Origin: Streptomyces sp. 840.1
GTDB lineage: Bacteria > Actinomycetota > Actinomycetes > Streptomycetales > Streptomycetaceae
Assembly: GCF_003751445.1 (NCBI RefSeq)
Contig: NZ_RJUU01000001.1
Coordinates: forward strand, 2,175,001-2,239,000
Direction: 5' to 3'
DNA length: 64,000 nucleotides
This document shows positions 25,384 to 36,944 of the stretch, one piece after another. Positions within the stretch are counted from its first letter, which is position 1. The number at the start of each line of letters is the position of its first letter. The notes under the pieces were generated by a model. It saw only the letters and a program-made list of their open reading frames with translations. It did not search any database and had not been told where the DNA came from. The position numbers and the translations under genes were made by a program.

Positions 25384-26463
25384 CTACAGCTCCTTGCGGT
25401 ACGACTCCGTCACCTTCAGGAACAGGTCGTTCGCCTCGTTCTCACCGATCGTGACCCGGACACCCTCGCCCGCGAACGGCCGGACCACCACACCGGCCTT
25501 CTCGCAGACCGCGGCGAAGTCGGCGGTACGGTCCCCCAGCCGCAGCCAGACGAAGTTCGCCTGGGACTCCGGCACCGTCCACCCCTGCCGCACCAGCGCC
25601 TCGTACACCCGCTCCCGCTCACACACCAAGGACCCCACCCGGCCCAGGAGTTCGTCCTCGGCGCGCAGCGAGGCCACCGCGGCGTCCTGCGCGAGCTGGC
25701 TCACACCGAACGGCACCGCCGTCTTGCGCAGCGCGGCCGCCACCGGCTCGTGGGCCACCGCGAAGCCGACCCGCAGCCCCGCCAGCCCGTAGGCCTTGGA
25801 GAACGTCCGCAGCACCGCCACATTGGGCCGGTCCCGGTAGATCTCGATGCCGTCCGGCACGTCCGTGTCGCGGATGAACTCCTTGTACGCCTCGTCCAGC
25901 ACCACGAGCACATCGCCCGGCACCCGGTCCAGGAAACGTTCCAGCTCGGCCCGGCGCACCACGGTGCCGGTCGGGTTGTTCGGGTTGCAGACGAGGATCA
26001 TCCGGGTCCGGTCGGTGATCGCGTCCGCCATCGCGTCCAGGTCGTGGACCTCACCGTCGGTCAGCGGCACCTTCACCGACGTCGCACCGCTGACCTGCGT
26101 GATGATCGGGTACGCCTCGAAGGAGCGCCAGGCGTAGATGACCTCGTCGCCCGGTCCCGAGGTGGCCTGGAGCAGCTGCTGCGCCACCCCGACCGAGCCG
26201 GTGCCGGTGGCCAGGTGCGAGACCGGCACGCCGAAACGGTCGGACAGCTCGTTCATCAGACCGGTGCAGGCCAGGTCCGGGTAGCGGTTGAAGTGCGCGG
26301 CCGCGGCCATCGTGGATTCCATCACGCCGGGCAGCGGCGGATACGGGTTCTCGTTGGAGGACAGCTTGAAGGCGACCGGTCCGTCAGCCGCGGCCGGCTT
26401 GCCCGGCACATAGGCGGGAACGCCGTCCAGCTCGGCACGCAACTTGGGGCTCGTCTCGCTCAC
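25384..26463 (-). CDS. hisC: HisC-family aminotransferase (histidinol-phosphate or aromatic)
   Basis: 359 aa from GTG 26463 ([20 protein letters not shown]); the longer frame to 26496 is less likely. PLP-dependent class I/II aminotransferase: [13 protein letters not shown] substrate loop, [17 protein letters not shown], and the PLP lysine in [17 protein letters not shown]. No other his gene is nearby and actinomycetes carry second HisC-like copies that act as aromatic (phenylalanine) aminotransferases, so that role is equally possible. Divergent from the LacI gene. Confidence 0.88.
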   Translation of the reverse strand: MSETSPKLRAELDGVPAYVPGKPAAADGPVAFKLSSNENPYPPLPGVMESTMAAAAHFNRYPDLACTGLMNELSDRFGVPVSHLATGTGSVGVAQQLLQATSGPGDEVIYAWRSFEAYPIITQVSGATSVKVPLTDGEVHDLDAMADAITDRTRMILVCNPNNPTGTVVRRAELERFLDRVPGDVLVVLDEAYKEFIRDTDVPDGIEIYRDRPNVAVLRTFSKAYGLAGLRVGFAVAHEPVAAALRKTAVPFGVSQLAQDAAVASLRAEDELLGRVGSLVCERERVYEALVRQGWTVPESQANFVWLRLGDRTADFAAVCEKAGVVVRPFAGEGVRVTIGENEANDLFLKVTESYRKEL

Positions 26464-26834
26464 CGCGGGTCCTCCTCGACCGTCCGTACACATCAATACT
26501 GCTCACCTTATGAGGATTGAGGGCCGCTGCGAACGGCAGCACCGAGGATTCGTCCGGTGGGCCCCGGAATGAGGGGGAGCGCTCCTCCCCCTGGCGCGCG
26601 CCGGTGGCTCACTCCGTGGCGCGCGTCCCCCGAAGAGGTGAGTTGAGACCTCTTCGAGACCTCACCCCTACGACAGGCCCATCAGGTCAGACACCCGACA
26701 CACGATGGTCCTGGCCGCCAACACCATTGCTTCCCAAGGGCATTGAGGCTAAATGATCATGCAGAAACGTGCCTGTCAACGCGTGCATATGCGATCGGAC
26801 CAACTGCCCGTGCGAGCCCTACTATCGGCTCGCC
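26464..26834. promoter_or_regulatory. hisC-lacI divergent gap with inverted repeat at 26631-26656
   Basis: 371 bp without a credible gene. CGAAGAGGT (26631-26639) and ACCTCTTCG (26648-26656) form a 9-bp perfect inverted repeat with an 8-nt spacer. The leftover open frame just upstream of the LacI start could add 22 residues including four cysteines, but it lacks a plausible ribosome site. Confidence 0.4.
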
Positions 26835-27947
26835 ATGACAGCAGCAGGGAAGCACCAGGTGAGCCGGACGGAGACCCCCCGGCGCGGCGGCAGGCGGGGC
26901 CGAGCAGGAATCCGGGATGTGGCCGCCGCCGCCGGAGTCTCCATCACGACTGTCTCCGACGCGCTCAACGGCAAGGGCAGGCTCCCGGACGCCACCCGCC
27001 GCCATGTCCGCGAGGTCGCCGAGCGCCTGGGCTACCGCCCTTCCGCCGCGGCCCGAACCCTCCGTACCGGCAAGTCCGGCCTGATCGGCCTGACCGTGAC
27101 GACCTACGGGGACGAACCCTTCACCTTCACCGAATTCGCCTACTTCGCCGAGATGGCCAGAGCGGCCACCTCCGCCGCGCTGGCCCGCGGCTACGCCCTC
27201 GTCATCCTGCCCGCCACCTCACGCCACGACGTCTGGTCGAACGTCGCCCTCGACGGCACCGTCGTCATCGACCCGTCCGACCAGGACCCGGTCGTCACCG
27301 AACTCGTCCGCCAAGGGCTGCCCGTCGTCTCCGACGGCAGGCCGGCCGGGACCCTCCCGGTCACCGCCTGGGTGGACAACGACCACCGCGCCGCCGTGCT
27401 CGACCTCCTCGACCACCTCGCCGCCGCCGGAGCCCGCCGCATCGGGCTGCTCACCGGCACCACCACCGACACGTACACCCGGCTCTCCACCACCGCGTAC
27501 CTCCACTGGTGCGAGCGGGTGGGCCAGGACCCGGTGTACGAGTCCTACCCCGCCCACGACCCGTGCGCGGGCGCGGTGGCCGCCGACCGCCTGCTGGCCC
27601 GCCCGGACCGCCCCGACGCCGTCTACGGGCTCTTCGACCCCAACGGCACCGATCTGCTCGCGGCGGCCCGCCGGTACGGCCTGCGCGTCCCTGAGGACCT
27701 GCTGCTGGTCTGCTGCAGCGAATCCACGGTCTACGCGACGACCGAGCCGCCCATCACCACGCTCTCGCTCAAACCCCGCAGAATCGGCACGGCGGTCGTA
27801 CAACTGCTCATCGACGCCATCGAAGGCGTCGACCAGGACGGCCCGGTGGAGCAGGTGATACCGACGGAACTCATCGTCCGGACCTCCTCCCAACGCCGTC
27901 CACCCCGCACCACGGTCAGCGCACCGCGCTCACCGGCAGGGGATTGA
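26835..27947 (+). CDS. LacI-family transcriptional regulator
   Basis: 370 aa. The N-terminal HTH and hinge are at about residues 25-80 (GIRDVAAAAGVSITTVSDAL, then RLPDATRRHVREVAERLGYR), preceded by a basic Arg/Gly tail. The rest is a periplasmic-binding-like ligand domain ending in TLSLKPRRIGTAVVQLLIDA. The start ATG 26835 was chosen because the in-frame extension is not conserved-looking. No sugar transporter or hydrolase is adjacent, so its targets are elsewhere or it controls its own gene. The 173 bp after it (27948-28120) hold no gene. Confidence 0.9.
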   Translation: MTAAGKHQVSRTETPRRGGRRGRAGIRDVAAAAGVSITTVSDALNGKGRLPDATRRHVREVAERLGYRPSAAARTLRTGKSGLIGLTVTTYGDEPFTFTEFAYFAEMARAATSAALARGYALVILPATSRHDVWSNVALDGTVVIDPSDQDPVVTELVRQGLPVVSDGRPAGTLPVTAWVDNDHRAAVLDLLDHLAAAGARRIGLLTGTTTDTYTRLSTTAYLHWCERVGQDPVYESYPAHDPCAGAVAADRLLARPDRPDAVYGLFDPNGTDLLAAARRYGLRVPEDLLLVCCSESTVYATTEPPITTLSLKPRRIGTAVVQLLIDAIEGVDQDGPVEQVIPTELIVRTSSQRRPPRTTVSAPRSPAGD

Positions 27948-28120
27948 TCAGACCAATTGGGATCAATCGGCCGACGAACCCGGGGTGCGTTCGGATTCAC
28001 CACCCCTGGTGCGTCACAGAGCACGATTCGCATTCCTATGATGGGCGGACGACACCGCGGACCGCCCCGACCAGCAGGGCCCGTCAGGTGTACGGCGGCG
28101 CGACGGTGGTGGAGGGGTCG

Positions 28121-29179
28121 ATGACACAGGGGGCCGGTCAGGAACCCGCGGTGCGGACGGCGACGTTGCGCGACTTCCGCGTACCGCCCTATGCGCAGTC
28201 CCCGGCACCGCCGGCGTCTCCGCACCCGGGCAACGCCTTCCCGGAAGGTGAGGCGCCGGAGGGGTACACCCCCACCGCGCGGGACCTTCCGGTGATCACC
28301 CGCGAGAAGACCGTCCAGGTGCGGGCCGTTCCCGAACCCCGGCCCGCACAGGATCCGGAGCTCGGACCCCTGTACGTGGTCGGGGACGTGCACGGATATC
28401 TGGACGAGCTGCACGCCGCGCTCACCGAGCAGGGCCTGATCGACGGCGAGGGCAACTGGTCCGCGGGCAACGCGCGGCTCTGGTTCCTCGGCGACTTCAC
28501 CGACCGGGGACCCGACGGCATCGGCGTCATCGACCTCGTGATGCGGCTGTCCGCCGAGGCCGCAGCCGCCGGCGGCTACTGCAAGGCGCTGATGGGCAAC
28601 CACGAGCTGCTGCTCCTGGGCGCCAAGCGGTTCGCCGACACCCCGGTGAACTCGGGCGCCGGCACCGCCACCTTCCAGGCCGCATGGCTGCTCAACGGCG
28701 GCCAGAAGAGCGACATGGAGCGCCTCCAGGACGTCCACCTCCAGTGGATGTCCCGACTCGACGCGGTCGTCGAGGAGGACGGGCATCTGCTGATGCACTC
28801 GGACACCACGGCCTACCTCGACTACGGCTCCACCATCGAGGACGTCAACGACACGGTGCACGCCATCCTGACCCGTAACGACGCCGACGAGTGCTGGGAC
28901 CTCTTCCGCAAGCTCACCAAGCGCTTCGCCTTCCGCGACGAGTCGGGCCCGCAGGCCGTCCAGCAGCTGATGGCGGCCTACGGCGGCCGGCGCGTCGTCC
29001 ATGGTCACAGCCCCATTCCGTATCTGCTCGGTGAGGTCGGGTCCGAGGACGGCGAGGACAACGCCGGCCCGCTGGTGGACGGCCCGCACGTGTACGCGGA
29101 CGGGCTCGCCATCGCCATGGACGGCGGAGTGACCATGGCCGGAAAGCTACTGGTCGTCCAACTCCCCCTGCATGACTGA
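28121..29179 (+). CDS. PPP-like metallophosphoesterase
   Basis: 352 aa, soluble. After an 80-residue Pro-rich N-terminal segment come the calcineurin-fold motifs in order: VVGDVHGYLDE, LGDFTDRGPDG, MGNHELLLLG and VHGHSPIPY, with dimetal ligands intact. GD(F)xDRG with GNHE resembles serine/threonine protein phosphatases and bacterial diadenosine tetraphosphatase/PrpE proteins. Could dephosphorylate protein or nucleotide. Monocistronic by spacing. Confidence 0.88.
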   Translation: MTQGAGQEPAVRTATLRDFRVPPYAQSPAPPASPHPGNAFPEGEAPEGYTPTARDLPVITREKTVQVRAVPEPRPAQDPELGPLYVVGDVHGYLDELHAALTEQGLIDGEGNWSAGNARLWFLGDFTDRGPDGIGVIDLVMRLSAEAAAAGGYCKALMGNHELLLLGAKRFADTPVNSGAGTATFQAAWLLNGGQKSDMERLQDVHLQWMSRLDAVVEEDGHLLMHSDTTAYLDYGSTIEDVNDTVHAILTRNDADECWDLFRKLTKRFAFRDESGPQAVQQLMAAYGGRRVVHGHSPIPYLLGEVGSEDGEDNAGPLVDGPHVYADGLAIAMDGGVTMAGKLLVVQLPLHD

Positions 29180-29368
29180 CGTTCTTCGGGGAAGACGCAT
29201 CAACGACCTGACCGTGCCGACCACTGGGCCTATTTCCGGAAACCCCCTGTCACCCTGTGCCGTGGGCGCTCTACCATCGGCGTACCAGTAGCAGGCTCTC
29301 CTCCGTTTCCGCCCGACTGCCCGGTGAATCGGGCACGCAGGCCCTACGGAGCATCGGGGGATGCACAC

Positions 29369-30187
29369 ATGAACAGCGCTCCGCACCTGCTGACCGAGGA
29401 CCGCCCCGAGTACGAGCGGATCCTCGACGACGCGCTGCGTCACGCCCATGAACGACCAGATCTGGCCGCAGTCGGCGAACGGCTCAACCCGGTTCAGCTG
29501 CGCACCATGGCGATGGCCGCCACCGCCCTGATCACCGCCACCGCGGCCACCGAGTACGAGCACTACGTGAAGGCCCGCGACGAACTGCGTACCGGTGCGG
29601 CCGCCTCCGACCAGGACTCGGCCACGGCCACGGGCGCCGACGATCCCAACGGGTCGGGGGCCGGCATAGGAGCCGTCGTCACAGTCCTCGCCCCGGTGCT
29701 GGCGGGCACGGCCGCGGTGATCTTCCTGCTGGTCGGCTACATCCTGAAGATGCTGAGCCCGCCGCCGTCCTTCGCGGGGACCATGGTCGGCGCCGGCTGG
29801 GTCTTCACGGCCCTCACCGCGGCCGCCATCCTGATCGCCGCCGTCGGCCTGCTCCTCACGGCCCTGCGCAACGGCTCCACGTCGCTGGCCGCCGACGACC
29901 CCGGCGAGGAACTGCCGGAGGACGTGGCGCGGGCCCGGGAGGCCTGGCGGCACGCGCTGCTGGAGCGGGGCATCCTGCCGTTCCTGCGGGACGCGCTGGC
30001 CGACCCGGGCGCCGCGCCCGCCGCCCGTACGCCCTATCCCTCGGCCAACCGCATCCCGAAGATCGGCTACAGCAGGCCGGACTTCTCCAGCCCGGACGAC
30101 GGGCCGGCGGCCGCGCCCCGGCCGACCTTCACCAGTCCGGACTTCACCAGCCCCGACTTCGGCGGGCCGGAACACGAGATGGACTGA
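29369..30187 (+). CDS. Uncharacterised two-segment membrane protein
   Basis: 272 aa. Residues 1-100 are soluble and helical, with an AAATALITATAATEYEHYVK stretch. Two hydrophobic segments follow (VVTVLAPVLAGTAAVIFLLV and WVFTALTAAAILIAAVGLLL). The soluble C-terminal region ends in short SPDF repeats (FTSPDFTSPDFGGPE), an unusual tail that may be a protein-binding or phosphorylation motif. I recognise no functional family. The ATG follows a stretch with AUCGGGGGAUG-like spacing. Confidence 0.75.
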   Translation: MNSAPHLLTEDRPEYERILDDALRHAHERPDLAAVGERLNPVQLRTMAMAATALITATAATEYEHYVKARDELRTGAAASDQDSATATGADDPNGSGAGIGAVVTVLAPVLAGTAAVIFLLVGYILKMLSPPPSFAGTMVGAGWVFTALTAAAILIAAVGLLLTALRNGSTSLAADDPGEELPEDVARAREAWRHALLERGILPFLRDALADPGAAPAARTPYPSANRIPKIGYSRPDFSSPDDGPAAAPRPTFTSPDFTSPDFGGPEHEMD

Positions 30188-30222
30188 CCGGTTCCGCGTC
30201 CGGGTTCCGGCCGGAGGCACGG

Positions 30223-30636
30223 TCAGGAGCTCTGCGGTTCGCCGTCACGGCCGGCACTCAGCCCCAGCAGCGCCTCACCGGTGGCATAGAGCTCGATCAG
30301 CAACGGCCGCAGCGTCCGTCCCCCGTCCGTCAGCGCGTAGCGGGTGCGCACCGGAAAGCCGCGCAGCCGCTCGGCCGACACCAGGCCGCCGTCCCGGAGC
30401 TCCCTCAGCCGCTGGCTCAGCACCTTCGCCGACAGCTGCGGCAGCCGTTCCCGCAGCTCCGTGAAGCCGAGCGGGCCGCCCATGAGTTCACGCAGGACGA
30501 GCGTCGTCCAGCGTCCGGAGACCGCTGCGAGCGCCACCTCGACGGGGCAGCCGGGATCGGGACGGCTGGTGCGGCCCCGCTCGGTCGGCGCCAGTTCGCG
30601 ATCCGGCCCCGCGAGGGTTTCCGCTTGGTGACCCAC
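30223..30636 (-). CDS. HxlR-family winged-helix regulator
   Basis: About 137 aa from GTG 30636; an ATG at 30669 would give 148 aa but would overlap the divergent gene's start. The HTH core is CPVEVALAAVSGRWTTLVLR then ELMGGPLGFTELRERLPQLS and VLSQRLRELRDGGLV, ending RYALTDGGRTLRPLL, all typical of HxlR. It probably controls the divergent NTF2-like gene and itself from the shared 24-bp (or overlapping) start region. Confidence 0.85.
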   Translation of the reverse strand: MGHQAETLAGPDRELAPTERGRTSRPDPGCPVEVALAAVSGRWTTLVLRELMGGPLGFTELRERLPQLSAKVLSQRLRELRDGGLVSAERLRGFPVRTRYALTDGGRTLRPLLIELYATGEALLGLSAGRDGEPQSS

Positions 30637-30660
30637 GTCAACGGACTGTTGTCTGAAGGT

Positions 30661-31074
30661 ATGACGCATTCCACCAGTGTGCAGCTCGCCACGGATGCCG
30701 CCGGGCATCCGCACGCCCTCGCGCGGGCGTTCAACACGTTCGACCCCGAGATCCTCGACCTCATGTACGAGCCCGGCTCGGTCTTCGTCCCGCGCCCCGG
30801 CGAACCGACGACGGGGTCGCAGCGGCTGCGCGCCAACGGCGAGTTCCTCGCGCTGCGGGTCCCGATCAGAGTGACGCCGCGCCGGACGTACCAGGCGGGC
30901 GACATCGCGCTCCTGATCGTGGACTGGCTCGTCGAGGGAGTCGCCGTCGACGGAAGCGACGTCCGTATCGCGGGCACGGCGACGGACATCGCTCGCCGCG
31001 GGGCGGACGGTTTCTGGCGATACGTCGTCGACAACCCGTTCGGCGTGGCTCCCCACCCGGGCTCCGGCGCCTGA
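30661..31074 (+). CDS. NTF2/SnoaL-like fold protein
   Basis: 137 aa from ATG 30661 (TSVQLATDAAGHPHALARAF region). The cone-shaped fold is suggested by ALARAFNTFDPEILDLMYEP, the GEFLALRVPIRV strand and the final GFWRYVVDNPFG. Members bind or isomerise small hydrophobic molecules. No catalytic residues can be assigned. Divergent and tightly spaced from the HxlR regulator, suggesting a small stress or detoxification cassette. Confidence 0.78.
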   Translation: MTHSTSVQLATDAAGHPHALARAFNTFDPEILDLMYEPGSVFVPRPGEPTTGSQRLRANGEFLALRVPIRVTPRRTYQAGDIALLIVDWLVEGVAVDGSDVRIAGTATDIARRGADGFWRYVVDNPFGVAPHPGSGA

Positions 31075-31171
31075 CGCACGCTCAACCGCAGCCGTGAGCA
31101 TGCCCATCGCGCTGACCGACCGGTGGCGCGAACACGCCTGGCCACCGAGCCGCGCCCCCGACCGCCCCCCG

Positions 31172-31202
31172 GCTCCCGACCGGGCCGGACCCGGTCGGGA
31201 GC
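31172..31202. terminator. Hairpin between the NTF2-like gene and thiC
   Basis: GCTCCCGACCGGG (31172-31184) pairs with CCCGGTCGGGAGC (31190-31202) around 5 nt. It lies 21 bp past the thiC stop and can serve both convergent genes. Confidence 0.75.
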
Positions 31203-31223
31203 GCGGGACGCGCACCGTGGGCG

Positions 31224-33134
<1,911 letters not shown>

Positions 33135-33213
33135 TGTGCAAAGGTGCCACCACGCTAACGCCCTCGCGGGTGTGCTGAACAGTGGGCCTCGCTCGTCTTG
33201 CGATGATCGGCCG

Positions 33214-34548
33214 GTGACGTCCCCCCATATCGTTCCCGAGCAGCCGTCCCATCAGCACGCCCACACGCACTCGCACGGACCCGCCGCTCCCGTGTCCAAG
33301 CACCTGCGCAAGGTGATCGCCGCCGTGCTGATCCCGTTCGCGGCCGCGGTCGCCGTCGGTCTCGTCGTGCTCTGGCCCGGTGGTGCGCCGGCGCACGAGC
33401 GCACCGGTGTCGGTTTCGACCGGCAGACCCAACAGGCCAAGGTGGTGAACATCGACAAGGTCGACTGCAAGGACGTGAACGCGGCCCAGCTGCCCGTCGA
33501 CGGCGAGACACCGCCGGCCAAGGACCCGGCCACCGGCGGCGGGGCCGCGGACTGCGAGAAGGCCACGGTCGAGGTCACAAGCGGCGACGACAAGGGGCGC
33601 ACCTTCATCGAGGTGATCCAGCCCGGCGCACCGCGACAGCTCCGCGAGGGGCAGGAAGTCGTCGTCGCGTACGCCCCCGACGCGCCCCACGACCTCCAGT
33701 ACTCCGTGACGGACGTGAACCGGAAGTTCCCGATGGCGCTGCTGGCCGGGATCTTCGCAGTCGCGGTGGTCGTCGTGGGCAGACTGCGCGGGGTCATGGC
33801 GCTGGTGGCGCTCGCCCTGTCGTTCGGCGTGCTGACCCTGTTCATCCTTCCGGCCATTCTGCAGGGCTCGAATCCGCTGGTCGTGGCAGTGGTCGGGGCG
33901 AGCGCCATCATGCTGATCGCCCTCTACATCTGCCACGGGCTGACCGCCCGCACCTCCGTCGCGGTCGTCGGCACCCTGATCTCGCTGCTGCTGATCGGGC
34001 TGCTCGGCTCACTCTTCATCGGCTGGGCGAGCCTGAGCGGGAACACCGACGACAGCACGGGCCTCATCCACGGCCTGTATCCGCACATCGACATGAGCGG
34101 TCTGCTTCTGGCCGGCGTCATCATCGGTTCCCTCGGGGTGCTCGACGACGTGACGGTCACCCAGACCTCGGCTGTCTGGGAACTGCACCAGGCGGACCCG
34201 ACCATGAGTGCGAAGCAGCTTTACCGGGCAGGTATCAGAATCGGAAGGGATCACATCGCCTCGGTGGTCAACACCCTGGTGCTCGCCTATGCGGGCGCCG
34301 CGCTTCCGCTGCTGCTGTTGTTCTCGATCGCCCAGAGCAGCGTGGGCACGGTGGCCAACAGCGAGCTGGTGGCGGAGGAGATCGTTCGGACACTGGTCGG
34401 CTCGATCGGGCTGGTCGCCTCGGTGCCGGTGACCACCGCGCTCGCGGCGCTGGTCGTCTCCGCAGACCGTACGGGGGTCGGCGCGGAAGCCGGAGCTTCG
34501 GCACCCGTACGGAGTGGCAGAGGACGCCGGCGACGGGCGAAGGCCTGA
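33214..34548 (+). CDS. YibE/F-family membrane protein
   Basis: 444 aa from GTG 33214. The cytoplasmic start is His-rich (HQHAHTHSHG), then one membrane segment, a 90-residue extracytoplasmic domain with a CKDVN...CEK cysteine pair, and six to seven membrane helices in the C-terminal YibE/F domain (GVLDDVTVTQTSAVWEL, YAGAALPLLLLFSIAQSS). Family function is not established; transport has been proposed. The His-rich start could bind metal. Divergent from thiC. Confidence 0.85.
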   Translation: MTSPHIVPEQPSHQHAHTHSHGPAAPVSKHLRKVIAAVLIPFAAAVAVGLVVLWPGGAPAHERTGVGFDRQTQQAKVVNIDKVDCKDVNAAQLPVDGETPPAKDPATGGGAADCEKATVEVTSGDDKGRTFIEVIQPGAPRQLREGQEVVVAYAPDAPHDLQYSVTDVNRKFPMALLAGIFAVAVVVVGRLRGVMALVALALSFGVLTLFILPAILQGSNPLVVAVVGASAIMLIALYICHGLTARTSVAVVGTLISLLLIGLLGSLFIGWASLSGNTDDSTGLIHGLYPHIDMSGLLLAGVIIGSLGVLDDVTVTQTSAVWELHQADPTMSAKQLYRAGIRIGRDHIASVVNTLVLAYAGAALPLLLLFSIAQSSVGTVANSELVAEEIVRTLVGSIGLVASVPVTTALAALVVSADRTGVGAEAGASAPVRSGRGRRRRAKA

Positions 34549-34630
34549 ACAGGTGCACACGGAGAGTGATTCACCCGTTCGGCAGGTGTGGTGTTCGACC
34601 GGCACCCGGGGCCGGAAGGGCGGTTCCCCG

Positions 34631-35068
34631 TCAGCCGGCGTTCTGCTCCTCGGCCAGAATTCGCCCCAATGCCTCTTCCAGATTGCCCTCGAAGTCACCC
34701 AGCGTGCACTCCTGGCCGAGCGGGACGAGCTTGTCCGTCCGGTCGAGAAAGGCCACAAGAGGTGCTGTGCCCGCCCTGAAGAGGGCACGATCCGCCCCCA
34801 CCTGGAGCCGGATGTGGACGTCGCACAGCCCTTCGGGCTCGGTCGGCCCGATGTGTACGTCGCCGTCGCCACTGGGGCTGTTCAGGCCATCGAGCAGCAG
34901 CTCACGGCCAAAAGCCCAGGTGACGGGGGCATCGCCGGGGAGATGGAAGGTCATCCGGATCGCGTACGGATCGCACACTTCGTACCGGAGCTCCACCGGG
35001 ATACGGAATGAGAGCTCCTCGGAGACGAGGAAGCTCATCATGACCTCAGCTTGAACCGACTCGCGCAT
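34631..35068 (-). CDS. ssgA: SsgA, sporulation septum activator
   Basis: 145 aa SALP protein, cytoplasmic. Begins MRESVQAEVMMSFLVSEELS, with RYEVCDPYAIRMTFHLPGDA and WAFGRELLLDGL following, matching SsgA rather than the shorter SsgB. SsgA helps place SsgB and FtsZ at sporulation septa and stimulates cell division in sporulating Streptomyces. Its IclR regulator ssgR lies immediately upstream in the same direction, the arrangement known from S. coelicolor. Confidence 0.95.
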   Translation of the reverse strand: MRESVQAEVMMSFLVSEELSFRIPVELRYEVCDPYAIRMTFHLPGDAPVTWAFGRELLLDGLNSPSGDGDVHIGPTEPEGLCDVHIRLQVGADRALFRAGTAPLVAFLDRTDKLVPLGQECTLGDFEGNLEEALGRILAEEQNAG

Positions 35069-35169
35069 CGTTCAACCCCGCAGTAGATGAATCTGGCCAG
35101 GAATGATCCCCCATGGCCCTATTGACGCCATCGTGGTGCACGCGATAGCAGATCACAAGGAGTGATTTT

Positions 35170-35940
35170 TCAGATACTGATAGAGAACACGAACGAACGC
35201 AAGAGGCTGGCCACTTCGCCACGTAGTCGTTCGACTGCGGGGAGCAATCGTTCTTCCTGATCCAGGGGTACCGAAATGGCCATCGCCGCTGCCGTGAAGC
35301 CGGCCGCGATCGGGATGGCCGCGCAGACCGTCCCGAGGGCGTACTCCTGCCGCTCGATGACGGGTTCCATTCGCTCCAGCGACCGCAGCCGTTCAAGGAG
35401 CTCCGGACGGTCGCGTACGGAGTACCGGGTCAGCGGACGGACCGGATGGCGGTCGAGGTGGTCCTCGAGGGCCTTCTCGTCGAGCTGGCTCAGCAGACAC
35501 TGGCCGATCGCGTGGGCGTGCCCGGTCTCCTGGAAGGCGGCCCATTCGTCCACCGCGGGCGCGGCCGGGGTGTCGGCGACCGCGAGGAGTTCGATCTCGC
35601 CGTCGCGGTAGACGGCGCAGTAGACCGGGGCGCCGACGATGTCCCGCCAGCGGCCCAGGGACTGGGCCATCCGGCTGCGCCGGTTCTGCAGAGCGCCGTC
35701 GCCCACCAGCCGCTCGGCGGCGGCACCGAAGAGGAAGACGCCGTTCTCACGGCGGAGATATCCCTCGTGGGTGAGGGTGCGAAGCAGGTGGTAGGCGGTG
35801 GGCAGTGGAAGCCCCGCCTCACGTGCGAGCTGTTTGGCCGGCGCCCCGTCGCGATGGGCGCCCACTGCCTCCAGCAGCCTCAGCGCCCGCTGCACCGATC
35901 CGATCAACGTCGGCACAGCGGTACTCGATGCCGTGGTCAA
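35170..35940 (-). CDS. ssgR: IclR-family regulator of ssgA
   Basis: 256 aa. N-terminal winged helix (VQRALRLLEAVGAHRDGAPA, LPTAYHLLRTLTHEGYLRRE) and C-terminal IclR effector domain (QEYALGTVCAAIPIAAGFTA). The pair ssgR-ssgA is conserved; SsgR is required for ssgA expression in S. coelicolor. 101 bp lie between the two genes. I found no TTA codon. The 259 bp upstream (35941-36199) show no gene. Confidence 0.93.
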   Translation of the reverse strand: MTTASSTAVPTLIGSVQRALRLLEAVGAHRDGAPAKQLAREAGLPLPTAYHLLRTLTHEGYLRRENGVFLFGAAAERLVGDGALQNRRSRMAQSLGRWRDIVGAPVYCAVYRDGEIELLAVADTPAAPAVDEWAAFQETGHAHAIGQCLLSQLDEKALEDHLDRHPVRPLTRYSVRDRPELLERLRSLERMEPVIERQEYALGTVCAAIPIAAGFTAAAMAISVPLDQEERLLPAVERLRGEVASLLRSFVFSISI

Positions 35941-36199
35941 CGGTCACCCCCAGGCATGGTGACGGGCGGTCAGCCCGCCTGTGGAGGCCGCCCCCACATG
36001 TCTGCCGCAGGTTCGGGTCCGGAGGCCGGATGCCCTGCCCACCACTGGTCAGGTGGTGACTGACGGTGCTCTCCCAGACGGCGGCAGCGGATTTCCACTG
36101 TATCGGCAGCGTCCGGAAGGGTTGCTGTTTCGTCCTCCGCTTCGCTCACCTGGGCTAACCGTGCTACCGGTGGTGCGGCCACCGGTCACCACCGGTCTC

Positions 36200-36421
36200 C
36201 TACCAGTCGCCGCGCGAGGAGGAGGACGACGACATGAACTTCCGCACGAGGAAGACGATCCCGCCGACCAGGACCACGACGATCAGGATCTTGAAGAGCA
36301 GCCAGACGACGAAGCCCACCACGCTGGCGATCAGACCACCGAACACGACGATCGCGATGACGGGCACCGCGATCCACTTCACCCACCAGGGCATTCCCGC
36401 GAATATCTCCCGCACCGCCAT
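36200..36421 (-). CDS. Small membrane protein (DUF5326-like)
   Basis: 73 aa. Begins MAVREIFAGMPWWVKWIAVP, then two hydrophobic segments (VIAIVVFGGLIASVVGFVVW and LLFKILIVVVLVGGIVFLV) and a basic/Ser tail (RKFMSSSSSSRGDW). Commonly conserved in Streptomyces, function unknown. Confidence 0.78.
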   Translation of the reverse strand: MAVREIFAGMPWWVKWIAVPVIAIVVFGGLIASVVGFVVWLLFKILIVVVLVGGIVFLVRKFMSSSSSSRGDW

Positions 36422-36558
36422 CTGTCCTACCTCGTCTCTGTGAGTTCCTGCTCCGATGCTAGAGGGGCGGCGGTGATCTGCGGGGGCCTCGCATCCCTTG
36501 AACTCCCCTGATCGAACCCTTAGGGATCCCCGAGAGACCGCTCCGTCTCCCGGCCCCC

Positions 36559-36876
36559 TCAGCCCTCGGGCGGCGAGAAGACCACCATCACCCGCAGGTC
36601 CTCGGTGATGTGGTGGAACTTGTGAGCCGTGCCGGCAGGTACGTACACGACGCTTCCTCTGCCCACCTGCGTGGTTTCCATGCCCACGGTGATCGACGCG
36701 CGTCCGCTGACGACGAGGTAGACCTCGTCCTGCTTGTGCGGCTGCTGCGGGTCGAGCTCGCCGGCGTCCAGCGCGTACAGGCCTACAGACATGTTCCGTT
36801 CACGCACGAACTGCAGATACGCGCCGTCGTTGGCGGCCCGTTCCGCCTCCAGCTCGTCCAGTCTGAATGCCTTCAT
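36559..36876 (-). CDS. Small cupin-domain protein
   Basis: 105 aa from ATG 36876 (MKAFRLDELEAERAA). A single cupin barrel: motif 1 HKQDEVYLVVSGRASITVG with His, Glu and a Gly turn, motif 2 VPAGTAHKFHHITEDL. Metal ligands look present. The substrate is not evident; such proteins range from dioxygenases to binding proteins. Divergent from the holin-like gene with 68 bp between starts. Confidence 0.85.
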   Translation of the reverse strand: MKAFRLDELEAERAANDGAYLQFVRERNMSVGLYALDAGELDPQQPHKQDEVYLVVSGRASITVGMETTQVGRGSVVYVPAGTAHKFHHITEDLRVMVVFSPPEG

Positions 36877-36944
36877 GGCCTGTCCGTCCCTTACATATAC
36901 CCGGCCGGTGTCCGCCACCGATCATGTCTGCCACGATCAGACAC

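Noticed and set aside
26517..26756. 79-aa frame before the LacI gene
   Set aside because: No ribosome site, no homology recognised, and it covers the inverted repeat.
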